Assembly (NCBI RefSeq): GCF_037038585.1
Contig: NC_092523.1
Location: forward strand, 3,229,001 to 3,293,000
Direction of reading: 5' to 3'
Origin: Patagioenas fasciata
Taxonomy: Eukaryota; Chordata; Aves; Columbiformes; Columbidae
DNA: 64,000 nt
Shown here: one piece after another, positions 22,233-34,120 of the stretch
How positions within the stretch are numbered: the first letter of the stretch is position 1
Layout of the letters: each line of letters begins with the position of its first letter
The notes under the pieces: generated by a model
Seen by the model: the letters and a program-made list of their open reading frames with translations, nothing else
Databases searched by the model: none
Told to the model about the DNA's origin: nothing
Program-made: the position numbers and the translations under genes

Positions 22233-25200
22233 CATGTAAGGTATTCTGAGAGTCACACAACCACATTATGTCATGGGAGATCCAAGTGGGACTGGACAGC
22301 TGCTGGATCGGTCCATGGTATGGTGCAGCCATACAGCAGGACATCAATATCAAACTGTGCTATGATGGTATGACTTCCTCTAAAGCCATGAAGACAAGGT
22401 GGATGCAGCTGATCTCTAGGCTTTTACCCAATCTGAAATCCCTCCATAAAGCCTGGTTCAAAAGCTAAACTTGCCCAAACTGTCATGCACAGGCCCAGGG
22501 TTTCTATGCAAGTCTTGTTCCTGCTTACTGGATAAGGACAACCCAAGAGCTATAGAAGTGCAATATAGTGTATAACTAGATTTCAGACAGACTGTAGCTC
22601 ACAACTTTGTCTTTAAAAACACAGTTTACAGCTCAACATCCTTGATTTCCAGGAACTTATGAATAGAGAAGATATATTGTTCTTGGTAACTAAATAGGAT
22701 CATTCAAACCATTATGAATCCTGTAAAAATTATCCCTGTCTACCTAATTTAATAATGTAACAATGACTATTATTATCTTGTCTTCTGTTGTTGCCATTTG
22801 AGAATATGCCCCTGGATGCATAGGTAGCTATTATATGATTCAGTTATTGTAAATGTGCATTGCTCTTAAGTGCTTGAGTCCCTATCCTTCAGTCAGCTCT
22901 CTCAATGTATCCATTCCAGGGCAGTATGGTGAAACTGAAGAAGAAAATGAGAAGTTCAGGGAAGAGCAGAAAGATCAACTTGTATGCTCATCATATGGAT
23001 TATTCTCATGGCTGAGTTATCGTCTAACTGCAGTGGAAGCTCTTCCTATGATTGACAATAACGTTGCTCTGCGTGGCTTCTTGGGTGTCTATAAAAGGCT
23101 TGAGCTCCTCAACATCTTGGTCACCCCTATTTGTCCGTATGGAATGTTATATTTTTGAAACCTACAGGTTTCAGACAACTTTGGCTCCATACCCTCAGAC
23201 CATGTCCCACAAATCCTCAGCTGCAGAGGAAAGTGAGACCCCGTCTGTTCTCATCCTCAGATCACGACCTCAGGCTTCCAGATTCACCTCAAAAATGTGG
23301 AATATTGAGCAGACGTCAATCTCTCATGGCGTGACTGTCTGAACTCCCCCTCTACACACAGCTCAATGGAATAAGCCTCATTTCCTTAGGAAACTGGCTT
23401 CTAGGAAAAAAAAAATCTACTTTTTTCTCTCCTTCCTTGATAATAAAAAAGTGTATTTTTGCCCCGATCACAGATTTCAGCTGAACCATTGGACCCCTTC
23501 CCACTCAAATGAAAAATAATAATGAACATAAAGCTTGCCTTATTTTTTGGATTAAATCACTGCAAGGATGATGTCAGCCTCAGCAGAAAGTGTTTTGTGA
23601 AGGCAACGTCCCTGCAGAGAGCTGGGCTGGGCTGGAGCTGGGATTCACCCCTAAGGGTGACTGCTGGGGGTGCACAACGTGCCTCCACCTCACCCCCATT
23701 TCTGTGCTGCGATGGTTTTTCTCCTCCACACTATAGGAGCAAATAGCAGTAGCTTCTAGGCATCTCCAGCACGAGCCAATGGTGTTTCTGGTGTCAAAAA
23801 TGGAAAATAGGAAACATTATTAGCCTACTTTTCTAATGCAACTGGGGCATATAGGAGCATCATGTGTGAATGTACATGTTATTCTTACCCCATTCCTCCC
23901 CGGTGTTGCTTTCTACACCTTTGGCTAATGCCAATCAAAATTGACAGAGCCACAAAACTACTGGTTTCTTGTAGATTTTAAGAAAACAGGCAGCTGAGTA
24001 GAGGTGAGAAACCTCAGAAATCTCCTATCCACCCTCCCTCCCACAGAAATTCTCACGTCCATTTGGACAGAAACTACCACTCCCCCCCCAGAAACCTGTA
24101 GGGAAGCAAATATTTGTGTTCATTTACTGCCACAACTATTTATTTTTCAATCTGGTTTTGTGTAGGAAAGTGGGATTAAGGCTGCCAGATTTTGCTATGG
24201 ATGTAGATGCTCACACAAGAGCAGCTCAGGTACTCAGTTGCTGAGAGGTGTGAGATGGTATCATCCTGCCTTCCTGAGATGCTACATGTCCTCATTAAAG
24301 AGGCTTTTGAGTGGAAGATGCTCCATCTTTCACGCTAATAGCCTCTCCATGAAGTTATTGATGCTACTATTGAAAACTGCAAGACAGATCCCAATTAGTG
24401 CTCATAAATGAGACCAACCAGAGGAAATCCCTCTTGATGGGTGACCTGATCTCTGATTGAAGTCCAATCACACTGCCGCGAAATGCTGGCACCAGTTGTG
24501 ATGTATAGCATAACCTAGTCGTCAGGGACAACGTGTTTGAGAGCTGAGGTAATTTCCATGCTGGGTGGAAACTATTTTCACAGTGGAATTGTAGTGTTTC
24601 ATTAATTATGAGTTATTTTGCAAAGCAAATGGGTTGGAGGATGTCCCCTCTCTATTCCTGGGCAGGGGGGCAGAGAGGTGCAGTCAGGGCACTGTGCCCA
24701 TCAAGGCAAATTGCCACAAAACTGGGTCACCTTCAGAAAACAGGGGCTCAAACCGAACATCTCCCTTTAGCAGCTGTGCAGAGGGGACAATTACATTGTC
24801 TCCCCATTTCAGAGCTTTTTGCGAATCCATATGTACGACTGTATAAAAACCAACGTGGAATTCGCTCTCCAAGAAAAGTGGTGTCATCTTCAGAGCAAAA
24901 TTTGAATGATGGGCTTTAAATACGACCAAAAGCTTCGCACCGAGAATGGGGGATACAAAGAAATAGCAAACAATTTCCCTTCTTCTGAAAGACTCCGATG
25001 AGAGGAGGAACCCCTAATATCTGTAGTTGAGCAAATCAAAGTGAAGAGACAGAAGAAAATATAGTTGTGGTAAAGCTCACAACTTTGCGACTTTAATGAA
25101 GTTTTTAGATGATTTTTCAGACCCAACATAAGCAGTAAGTGATGAACACTTACACCTGGTAACAGGAGGGCTGCATGACACAGCCCTAGGTCATTTAATA

Positions 25201-25744
25201 CAAAAGAATGAGATAGTGTGTCATTTACTGTCACTTGAGTGAGTGCTTGGGTGTATATTTTTTGTCTCTCCTCAGAAACTGGGATTAAAGCCCCTGTCTG
25301 AGATGAGAAGTTTGGAACGATACTGAGCAGTTGATTTTATTTTTTTCAGATGGTTCCCTGGCATTTCCCATCTTCGCTATCAGGAGCCCAGCATTGTGAG
25401 ATAACGTATAAAGAAAAGTGCTCTGATACCGGGACAAGCAGTTGTTCTGGAGAAGTATCAGGAGTGTGGGGTTGTATGAGGAACCCTAGTTATAACCCAC
25501 AAAAACACATCACAGGAATAACACTGAAAAAGCAGGGAACTGAGTAAGAACCAAAAGCAAACTCAGCCATATGATCTAAGCTCTCCTATCAGGCCGTCCC
25601 CAAAACATCTCACAAACACAAATCTCAATTCTTTTGGAGAACTTTCACATTACTTATCACTCGCTGCAGCTTCTGTAAGCCTCTCCAATCCCTATGGAAT
25701 GCTACTGGGAGCAACTTTTGGGGAAGAGCCCTTCCCTGTCCCCA
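22233..25744. other. non-coding stretch, nothing recognised
   Basis: 3.5 kb without a recognised repeat or gene. A run of nine Cs lies near 24081-24089 and an A run near 23406-23415. Around 24330-24610 the sequence has well-mixed AT-rich words, but I cannot show conservation. Open frames stay near 115 codons or fewer with no domain. Confidence 0.4.
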
Positions 25745-26718
25745 GTTGAGGGCTGTATCTAGTGCAGTGCCTCAGGGGTCAGTACTGGGGCCTATATTAT
25801 TCAATATATTCATCAACAATTTGTATGAGGGAATAGAGTGACTGTCAGCAAGTTTGCTGATGACACCAAGCTGGAAGCAGTGGTGACACTGGAAGCTGTG
25901 CTGCCATCAGAGACCTGGACAGGCTGGAGAGTTGGGCGGGGAGAAATTTAATGAAATAGAACAAGGGCAAGTGTAGAGTCTTGAATTTGGGCAGGAACAA
26001 CCCCAGGTTCCAGTATAAGTTGGGGAATGAGCTATTAGAGAGCAGTGTAGGGGAAAGGGACCTGGGGGTCCTGGGGACAGCAGGGTGAGCATGAGCCAGC
26101 ACTGGGCCCTTGTGGCCAGGAAGGCCAATGGTACCTGGGGTGGGTTAGAAGGGGGTGGTCAGTAGGTCAGAGAGGTTCTCCTGCCCCTCTGCTCTGCCCT
26201 GGGGAGACCACAGCTGGAATATTGTGTCCAGTTGTGGCCCCTCAGTTCCAGAAGGACAGGGAACTGCTGGAGAGAGTCCAGCGCAGCCACCAAGATGCTG
26301 AAGGGAGTGGAGCATCTCCCGTGTGAGGAAAGGCTGAGGGAGCTGGGGCTCTGGAGCTGGAGAAGAGGACACTGAGGGGGGACTCATTCATGTTTACAGA
26401 TATATAAAGGGTGAGTGTCAGGAGGATGGAGCCAGGCTCTTCTCGGTGACAACCAATGATAGGACAAGGGGCAATGGGTGCAAATGGGAACACAAGAGGT
26501 TCCACTTAAATTTGAGAAGAAACTTGTTCATGGTGAGGGTGTCAGAGCCTGGCCCAGGCTGCCCAGGGAGGTTGTGGAGTCTCCTTCTGTGCAGACATTC
26601 AAACCCGCCTGGACACCTTCCTGTGGAACCTCAGCTGGGTGTTCCTGCTCCATGGGGGGATTGCACTGGATGAGCTTTCCAGGTCCCTTCCAATCCCTGA
26701 CATTCTGTTATTCTGTGA
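25745..26718 (+). mobile_element. CR1 LINE, longest copy, with reverse-transcriptase remnants
   Basis: Nearly 1 kb of CR1, covering the C-terminal part of the ORF2 reverse transcriptase and the 3'UTR. From 25761 one frame reads [20 protein letters not shown], the family's conserved RT block. The catalytic F-A-D-D motif lies at 25853-25864 but in another frame, behind an in-frame TGA, so an indel has broken ORF2 between them. Downstream come the non-catalytic C-terminal region and a tail at about 26701-26718 (attctgttattctgtg). The last 600 bases are an inverted near-copy of 8561-9140. This is a dead element. Confidence 0.95.
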
Positions 26719-27140
26719 AGTAAACCAAGTTTCCTCATCAGGCTGCCCAACATCACCTGTGCAACACCTCCAATCCCACCCCACCCGAGCACCAGCTGTG
26801 TTTTCAAACAGCAGGAAGATTCCTGGAAGCAGGAGCTAAATGATCACCACTGTTGCAACAATGGATCACCAAGTTGGACATCTCCAGCTGTTCCTCGTTG
26901 ACCCATCTCCCTGTCTGGAGGCAACACAAATATTTAGCTACCCAGGTGGGTCAACCCTCGGTTGCTGGACCACTGGGCTTTAACTCAGTGAGCAGAGGAG
27001 CATCCCCCACCACAAAGTGTAAATGAGTTTATAGGAAATAGCTGAGGGTAAAGGCTAGGGTGGGCGGGGAGGTTGTCTTCCTGCCCACCCTCATTAGAGA
27101 ACCTAACCTTCTTATTGTGTGCCCTGTTTTCTTTTTTTAG
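26719..27140. other. spacer upstream of the candidate exon
   Basis: Unique-looking sequence. Its last 40 bases carry a branch-point-like CCTAAC near 27102 and a strong pyrimidine tract ending TTTTTTTAG at 27140, consistent with an intron 3' end. Confidence 0.4.
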
Positions 27141-27324
27141 TGGTAGAGAGGAGTTGTTTCTCTAGGGTTTGTGGTGGGGGTGATGAATGGAGTAACCCCT
27201 CTAGGAGCCAGCAGAAAGGGAGAAGAAGGAGGGGGCTGTGTCCTCTATTCCCTGAGCCCTGGGAAGATGAATTCTGAGTCAAAGGAGGTCCTGAATAATG
27301 AGAATGGGCAATCTGTCCAGCAAG
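27141..27324 (+). CDS. candidate first coding exon (5'UTR plus 19 codons), unidentified gene
   Basis: Three signals line up on the plus strand. A splice-acceptor tract (mostly pyrimidine, ending TTTTTTTAG) finishes at 27140. An AUG at 27267-27269 has A at -3. A perfect GTAAGT donor lies at 27325-27330. Between the AUG and the donor the frame is open and reads MNSESKEVLNNENGQSVQQ plus one base of the next codon, so the intron would be phase 1. The peptide is hydrophilic and rich in E, N and Q, like an unstructured N-terminus. The preceding 126 bases would be 5'UTR. I do not recognise the protein and find no partner exon in the window. This would be an initial coding exon of a gene continuing rightwards or an alternative promoter's second exon. 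A chance coincidence of splice-like signals remains quite possible. Confidence 0.35.
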
Positions 27325-27339
27325 GTAAGTTGTGAATTT

Positions 27340-27600
27340 TGTCTTTTGTTAATTTTTTTTTTTGTCTTTTCGAGGTTATTTGTAGTGAAGGGAGAGAATG
27401 CAAGTGATGCAGTGAGTGGCTGAGCTTTGTGTGGGGCTGGTAAAGTAAGTGAAGTGGAAAGCTGTTGAAGGGCTTGGTTAAAAGGCATCTGGTTTTAGTC
27501 TTTGGTGGATTTTTAATTTTTTAAATGGATTTGGTTTTTTATTTTTTTTGAAATGGATTTGTTTTTTTTGGTTTTTTAATCTGTTCTTGAGGAGTCTTTG
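27340..27600 (+). repeat. T-rich low-complexity region
   Basis: Many T runs, including an imperfect internal repeat in which 'aaatggatttg' occurs at 27523 and 27551, each followed by a T run. It lies just behind the candidate splice donor at 27325. Confidence 0.7.
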
Positions 27601-30600
27601 TTTGTCTCTTGTACCTGTCCTTAGAAAAGCAATGTTCAGGGGCAATGACTGTAGAGGTCTTGCTGTAAAGAGGGTGAACAAGCAAAGCTGTGGGATGATG
27701 TAAAACAATGAAAAGGATAGAGCTGAGGAATAAACTTTTGCCATCGAATACAATAGCTGATGTAGGGAGGGATGTTGCTTGAAAAGTCTTCCAGTATTAA
27801 GATGCTATTAAAAGAAAACTGAACTTAGTATGTGTCCCATAACTAAGTTGTACTTCTAGCTAATAAAAAGCTATTGGTAGAGAGACACCACCACCGCCTG
27901 GGTAGTGGGGAAGCCAAGGTGATGAAAGGCTGTGTGTCTTCTCCCGTAAGTGGTGGCATCTCTAACTCTGCTCTTCAGGAGAAGAGACAGGAGGAAAGAC
28001 AGCTACTACCAATAGTCCCTGGGAAGAAATTTCCTTGCTGTTGTCCAGAAAAACACCCGAGAAAGTTCTTTTGCCTCCTGTGGCAGCATAGGCTTGTGGA
28101 CAGGGTGATGTATGAGCTACTTGAGCTAATGCAGGAACATTTTCTCCTCTCCAGGAGAAGCGAAGCATATGGGTATGAAACCAGGCAATTACAGTGTCTA
28201 GGGATTTCACTTAATTCCTAATGAGAGCCTGGGCTGGAAGGGGATGAAATAAGCTGAGCGTGAAAGGAGCTGCAAGTCCCTTTGTCAGCAGGGACGAGGC
28301 CGCAACATCTGTACTGCTGCACTGAGCAAGCTGGCACAGCTGCCCTGGGAGATGGTGTGAGACACAAAGAAGCTGCAGGGATGGACCCTGTGCAATTGTT
28401 ATTCCTTCATTCATTTATGAGAGCAGACTTTAAGTTCTGCTTGTTACTTCTGGCTACAATGCCAACTTTAAATGCTGGTAATGGGGCAGTGGGGAGACTT
28501 GTTGTTCCAGAGATGATTTCTCTTAGCGTACTCCATGTTTCTTCTGACTGATCTTAATGGACCAGGTTGTTCCTGAGAAGAAAGAATGAGGGATGTGGGT
28601 AACTACCAGGTGGGAACTTGTGTGTAGGAGACATGAAGGGTGTTGTAAGTTTGGTCCCTTTTTAAATTAAGGAATTAGGTCTGGAATATGGACAGCTGAG
28701 ATGAGCTCAATGTGTTCCCAGGCATGCAACTGGATGTCTGGGAAAATGTCCCCAACCCTGAAGCCACTGATGATGTGGGGTGCTCTCCTCTCTAAAAGGG
28801 TGTGTTGTAGCTGGTGGACTGATCTTTGGGAAGAGACTCAGGTGTGTGTTATCAAACAGTGTGTAATTCAGTTATCTGCTGCACCCACCTGCCTGTCAGT
28901 CTTTCTCTGGAGTTCAGATACGTTCTGCAAACCAGCTCCTTGGGACTTGATTAAAGGATAACTACTGTGAAAAGAGGCACTTTCCCTCCTTCCTGGGGGA
29001 CCTCATTCTGTCCATGTATCTTCTACTCCTACTGGGGAGAGGCTATAGAGGAGAAGATTGTCTTCTTCCTTCCAGGAGCCGATAAATGCTCTGCATGGCC
29101 CTAGGAGAAAACATGAAACTGAACTTCCCCACAGTTTAAACTTCAAAGCAATAATTTAATTTGCTGAAGAGCTATGAGATATGGAATTAACCCAGAATGT
29201 GAAATTGTCTCCCTGCCCTGAAGAGGAGCTACAGTTCAAAATCTGAAGGTCCCTGTTATCTCCTGTGATGGATGATCCATCCCAACGAGTGTCTCTTCTG
29301 GTGCTGTGTGCTGTCCCTGCAGATCAAGCTGGGGGTGGGAGTCACAGGGGACCTCCAAGGGAGGCTCTGGGCAGCAGAGGAAACATTTCCCTTTCACGAG
29401 TCAATTGGCTGTGACAGAGGAGCTCCCTTTGGGGATTTAGTGGTTGGGAACCTTCTAATTAAATGCCCAGCTGGGCTCCCTTTCCTGTACAAGCCTTGGT
29501 TCAAAGGGTGGCTTTCAACTCTGAACTTCACAGTTGCATGGTATTTGAGAGTGACCTTAGCTAAACTCTAGCCTACTGCAAGAGTTTTCTTTTAAAATAC
29601 AGACTGGAACTCAGACCTTAAAATAATCTTTGCCTTCTTGATGGGATAAGGCCTCTGCATTGCTTGTCTGCAGGTTCCACTCCTGCTTTCATGACTGTCA
29701 CTCACCCCCAAAAAGCCAAATCACAAATCCTCGGTTATTTAACCCACCAATCAATCTTAACTGCATTTGATGGAAGTAGACAGCTCAAAGGCATTTGGGT
29801 TCCACTATATTCAGTGACTACTTATTCCAATACTTCTGTAACTATTATTTCTGGTAAAGTGGGAATCTTTAATCCCCAAGACCTGTCAGCCAAGGGGAGG
29901 GAAGTGGAGCTGGCTCCTCTGTTTCTTTATGGATTGCAAACCTAGGGAAGGAGCCTTTCCTTGGCAGAACCAAGGGTGGGTGCTATGAACCTTCTTTCCT
30001 GCATTAGCATGCAATTGGGCTTCTGACCCTTCATCCCGGTGATCAATCCAAAACATAATTCCTAGTCAGACAATGCCTTGGAGGTTTCATCCACACACAA
30101 CTTGGCTAAAACCTTGCCCAGAAAGAGTTGGAGTGAGATGCTTTGCCAAGCCCTTCTAGAGTTCCATAATTTGCTGATATAGATGTAGAACTGACTGTCA
30201 GAGGCTTTTCCTGGTCTGGGCAGGGGACAGAATTGCATAATACAGAGGACAGGAGAGGCCATCGTGTGGAAACAGTACCTGGGGCTATGTCATGTTCGCT
30301 GAACCTCTTTGGCATTATCCCTTGGACTGATGTGTGGTTTCTTGGCATCAGCTTGGGGGAAACTGGGCCAGGATGTTTTGCCTTGCAGGATATAGTGAGA
30401 AACACTTGATAGGCTCTGGTCAGGGGTATCGATAGCCTGTATGGGTAAAAATGGCAGATGATGTTCTCATGAGACCTCAAATAGATGGTTCTTGGGGGGG
30501 AATAACAAGCCACATCCTACTGTTTATCACTGGGAAGTGAGTTCACAGATCTCTCTTAATTTTTTGAAGTGGGTTGTTCCCAAGGAGGGGGTTATGTTTT

Positions 30601-33600
30601 TTGTGGAAGGAAGGTTGCTGTGTCATAGGCTGTTACAACCAGCACCTGCTGTCCCCCACCAACCTCCTGAGCAGGGATGGAGGGACTTTGCATTGCATCT
30701 CAGCAGCACCAGTGCTGTATGGGTTGGTCCTTGGTGAGGAAGTGATGTGGGTGTGGGAGCCTCCAGCCACATGCCTGGTGCGTAGACAAGATGATGTAGT
30801 GCTTTTGGGAATTGAGTCTGTCGCGTAAATTCTATGGTAGAGCAGCTTGAAAGGTCTGCTGGAGCTCGGAGAGAGCCCTCCGCATTTCCCCCAAGCCCTG
30901 GCAAGGGGCTGAGTCATTCTTGCTTCTGGGGTTTTCTGATCTCTGTGTGGCTCTTTCTAAAAGTTCTGTGCAGTTGGAACTAATGGATGTATGTTCCCAG
31001 AACAAAAAAATGACATCAGCCGTTCCCATAAACAGAATTAAGGCCAGAGCCTCCAGATGTCACGCATTGGGGTTTTTTATCTCTGTTTGACTATAGGAAC
31101 TCTTCCTTAACAATTCGCGGCTAATGAATAGAACAAAATGCAGAAATCTGCACTGGGTTATGAAGAAATGAATGTGTCTTTAAAAACGTAATGCATGTTG
31201 ACATGGGTGTGTTAGGGCTTGTGGCTGCATCCATCTAGGCGAGGGGTATATTAATAACACATGGTGGCTACGAGTGGTGCCTGTAAGACCAATCTAAAAT
31301 AGCCTATAGGTATTCTGTCTTCAACATCCTTTCTCAGCGTGTGCGGAACATCTTTTCCGATGGTAGCTCTGCGGGCAGGACTCGTGCTGTCCTGCTCTTG
31401 CTCCTACGATGACGATGCGACGTGCGTCCAAGCCCGTTAGCAGAAGGACTGGTCAGGACCCACCGCTCCTGCTGCGAGAACATCTTGATTGCTCGCTTCC
31501 TCACGCTAATCGAATCAAGCTCATTGCCTAATTTAATTGAAACAAAGAGGCATCTGATATGTGGCATCTGTCAGCAACCTCAGAAGGAGGTAGGGATGCG
31601 ATTTGTGCGGTAGGAAAGAGCATTTGAAGTATTTCCTAGAATGTCGTATTTCATGGGAAATGCTTTTAATCAGGTTTGGATATTTCCACGCTTCCTCACC
31701 AGACTGGGAGTGGGTTGCACAGCTTGATGCCAGTAAGGAATATCTCCTTTGTCCAGTTAATTAAAAACAAACAAACAAAAACCACTTACCTGGCAAGGCC
31801 TTCTGTATTCCTGGTTCATTCCATGGTATCTTCTTTAAAATGCAAGACTGTGTTCATAATTGGAAATTAAAAAAATCCCTGTAGTTTGCAGCACAAGGTT
31901 ATTGCATCCATATTTTTGAGGAGGGCAGGATAAAGGGTGGTTTTCCTACCCAGAGTGTAGGTTTAAATTGGAGTCAGTAATATAAAAGGAGGCTGAAGGC
32001 TGTGATAACTTAATGATCAATATCAGCTGAGGATTCAGGTTCTGGCAGTTAAACACAGTGCTGATCCAATACCAAACTACATGGTGGATGGCTTAAATTG
32101 CCTTCCTGGTGTTCTTGTAGGGCACAAGGAAAACAGAAGCTCTATCTTCCCTCAAAAGTCTTTGAAAAGCCTCAAGTAAATGGGTAGATCTGTCACAGCC
32201 AGAGAAACGCAGCTCCTGTATCCTAATAACTTCATGTTGGATGGATGGATGGATGAATGAGAGGGTTGAGAGCTGAGCGACCTGCAGCTCTTGCAGCTGG
32301 GGAACGTGGTGCTGGATCTGGTTTATCTGTCCCATCACCCTGACCTTGTGTGAGCTGCGATGTGTGCTGATTTTCTGGAGTCATGAGCCAAAATTGAGCC
32401 TGCATGAACCTGCTCTGAACTAAGAAGTTGCTCCAGTGACACATGCAAGTGCTTAATGTGGCTTCTTTATAAAACAGTTTCAATTGTTGCTTCCTTGATG
32501 CTCGTGAGCTTGATGGCAACTGATGTGGGGCTGGAGGATGCTGGTCCTCTCAGGATGGTGGAGCAAATGCCTGCAATGAATTCTGGTCTTTATTGCCCAG
32601 CACAAAGCCTGAAGTTGCAGGATAACTGGTGTGATGGGAGCTTGGGAAGCTGCAAACGGGCAGATGTGCTGCCTTTCTGCTTCTCAGTTCACCTCATTTT
32701 GCAGTATTTACTTATCACTTTAGTACTGCGATAATAGTGCAGGCTTTTTCCATGCCTGTTTAAGTTATTGAAAGGATAATGGCAGATAACTGCACTTCAG
32801 TGGCTGAGCAGTAAGAAGCCCCGACTGGGATAACTCAGTTTATCTCGCTTTTTCCAGCAGCATGTTGCAACTTTAAAGCTCAGACTGCTCAGCATTTGAG
32901 GTCACTTGCATGCCAGAACAATGCATGAACTCATCTTTGTTTTAACTGAAACCCAGGCTGGGTTGTTGAGAGCTCCTGTTTCTCCTCTTAACATGTAAAT
33001 GTTTTATGAAGTGAGTATAAAGTCAATAAACGCTTCCTGTTTAACGTCTGCCTCGTTGCCTTATGAAAGATGCTTTGTAGAAACGTCGGGTCTCTCACCC
33101 AGCACGTGGTTTATCTCTGGTTCCCTGCTAAGAATATCAAAACTCATCCAATAGAATAAAATAAATATTCCAACTTCAAGAGAAAATAAACGTGTGTCTT
33201 CCTCTTAATGGTGCTGCACAGATTAGGCAGTATCGCAGCATATTGAAATTGTTCTGAAATTGGATGTCGGAGTCAACTGGGTTTCAAATCCTGATGGGAG
33301 AAGCTGCTCTGCACCTTGTGTGGAGAGTGAGCACCCAGCTTGCTTCTTTCTTGCTGCTTTTCAGCATGACAAATGAGATTTGAATAATTGCCGTGTAAAC
33401 TGAGAGCAATTGTTGAATCTGAGAAGGCTGAAAAATACGTGCTTTTCAGTTTTGTTGTTGATGTCGATTCATGTTGATCGTGGTTGGAATCTTAATACTG
33501 TGCAATTACGGCAAGCATTCCTGTTATAAAACAAAAGGGAGGCAGGTTCCTGTGCTGCGTGACTTTGCAAGGTTGTGGTTGGAGTAGTCAAACTGGGCAC

Positions 33601-34002
33601 AGGCTCCCAGTTTGCAGTGGTCTGGTGTTGGCAAGAACTTTGTGCTGTCAGCACCTGTGTGCACTTGGCCAAGGCAGTCCTAGGCCAAAGCGGGTGCAAA
33701 TATAAGTGACTGATGTGATGCTGCTCCCACCTTCTTCTTTGCTCTTCCTTATGTGTAAGCTGTTGGCAAGTACGTCTTGCAATGAGCTTCAAGCTTGCTC
33801 TCCTTGGGTTGGGGAATGACAATATGTATATATACACAGACATTTTTTTCCTTGTTTTCAGATCTCTAGAGCACTTTCCTCCTTTTAGATGAGGGAATGG
33901 CCCTTGTGGGAGGTGTTTAGGCTCTTGCTCTGCTCCAACAGGTGAAATGTCACCTAAAGAGTGCAGCTAACACGCAACCTATGAAGCAAGGGAGATGACT
34001 TA
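27601..34002. other. 6.4-kb non-coding stretch
   Basis: No repeat family recognised. Short GGAT (32237-32262) and AAAC (31765-31785) tracts are present. Around 31320-31570 the sequence is unusually CpG-rich for this window and then passes into a TAAT-rich block, resembling conserved non-coding DNA. Open frames up to 135 codons (30106-30513, minus) show no domain. Confidence 0.35.
32237..32262 (+). repeat. GGAT microsatellite
   Basis: About five GGAT units with one GAAT variant. Confidence 0.85.
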
Positions 34003-34120
34003 GACTCATTGCAGTTGGAAGAGACCCTCAGTACCATCAAGTCCAACCATAACCTGACTCCAGCACTAAACCATGTCCTGGAGAACCTCATCTAAATGCC
34101 TTTTAAACCCCTCCAGGGAC
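34003..34120 (-). mobile_element. short CR1 LINE fragment
   Basis: Minus-strand CR1 3'UTR: 'gttggaagagaccctcagta', 'catcaagtccaaccataacc', 'ctgactccagcactaaacca', then 'aaacccctccagggac'. The terminal octamers have decayed. Its words correspond to the 3'UTR of the copy at 3153-3468, so it belongs to an older subfamily. Confidence 0.9.

Noticed and set aside
33270-33300. tRNA-like T-loop word (tttcaaatcc) and a similar one near 49229
   Set aside because: No matching A-box or cloverleaf arms at the required distances.
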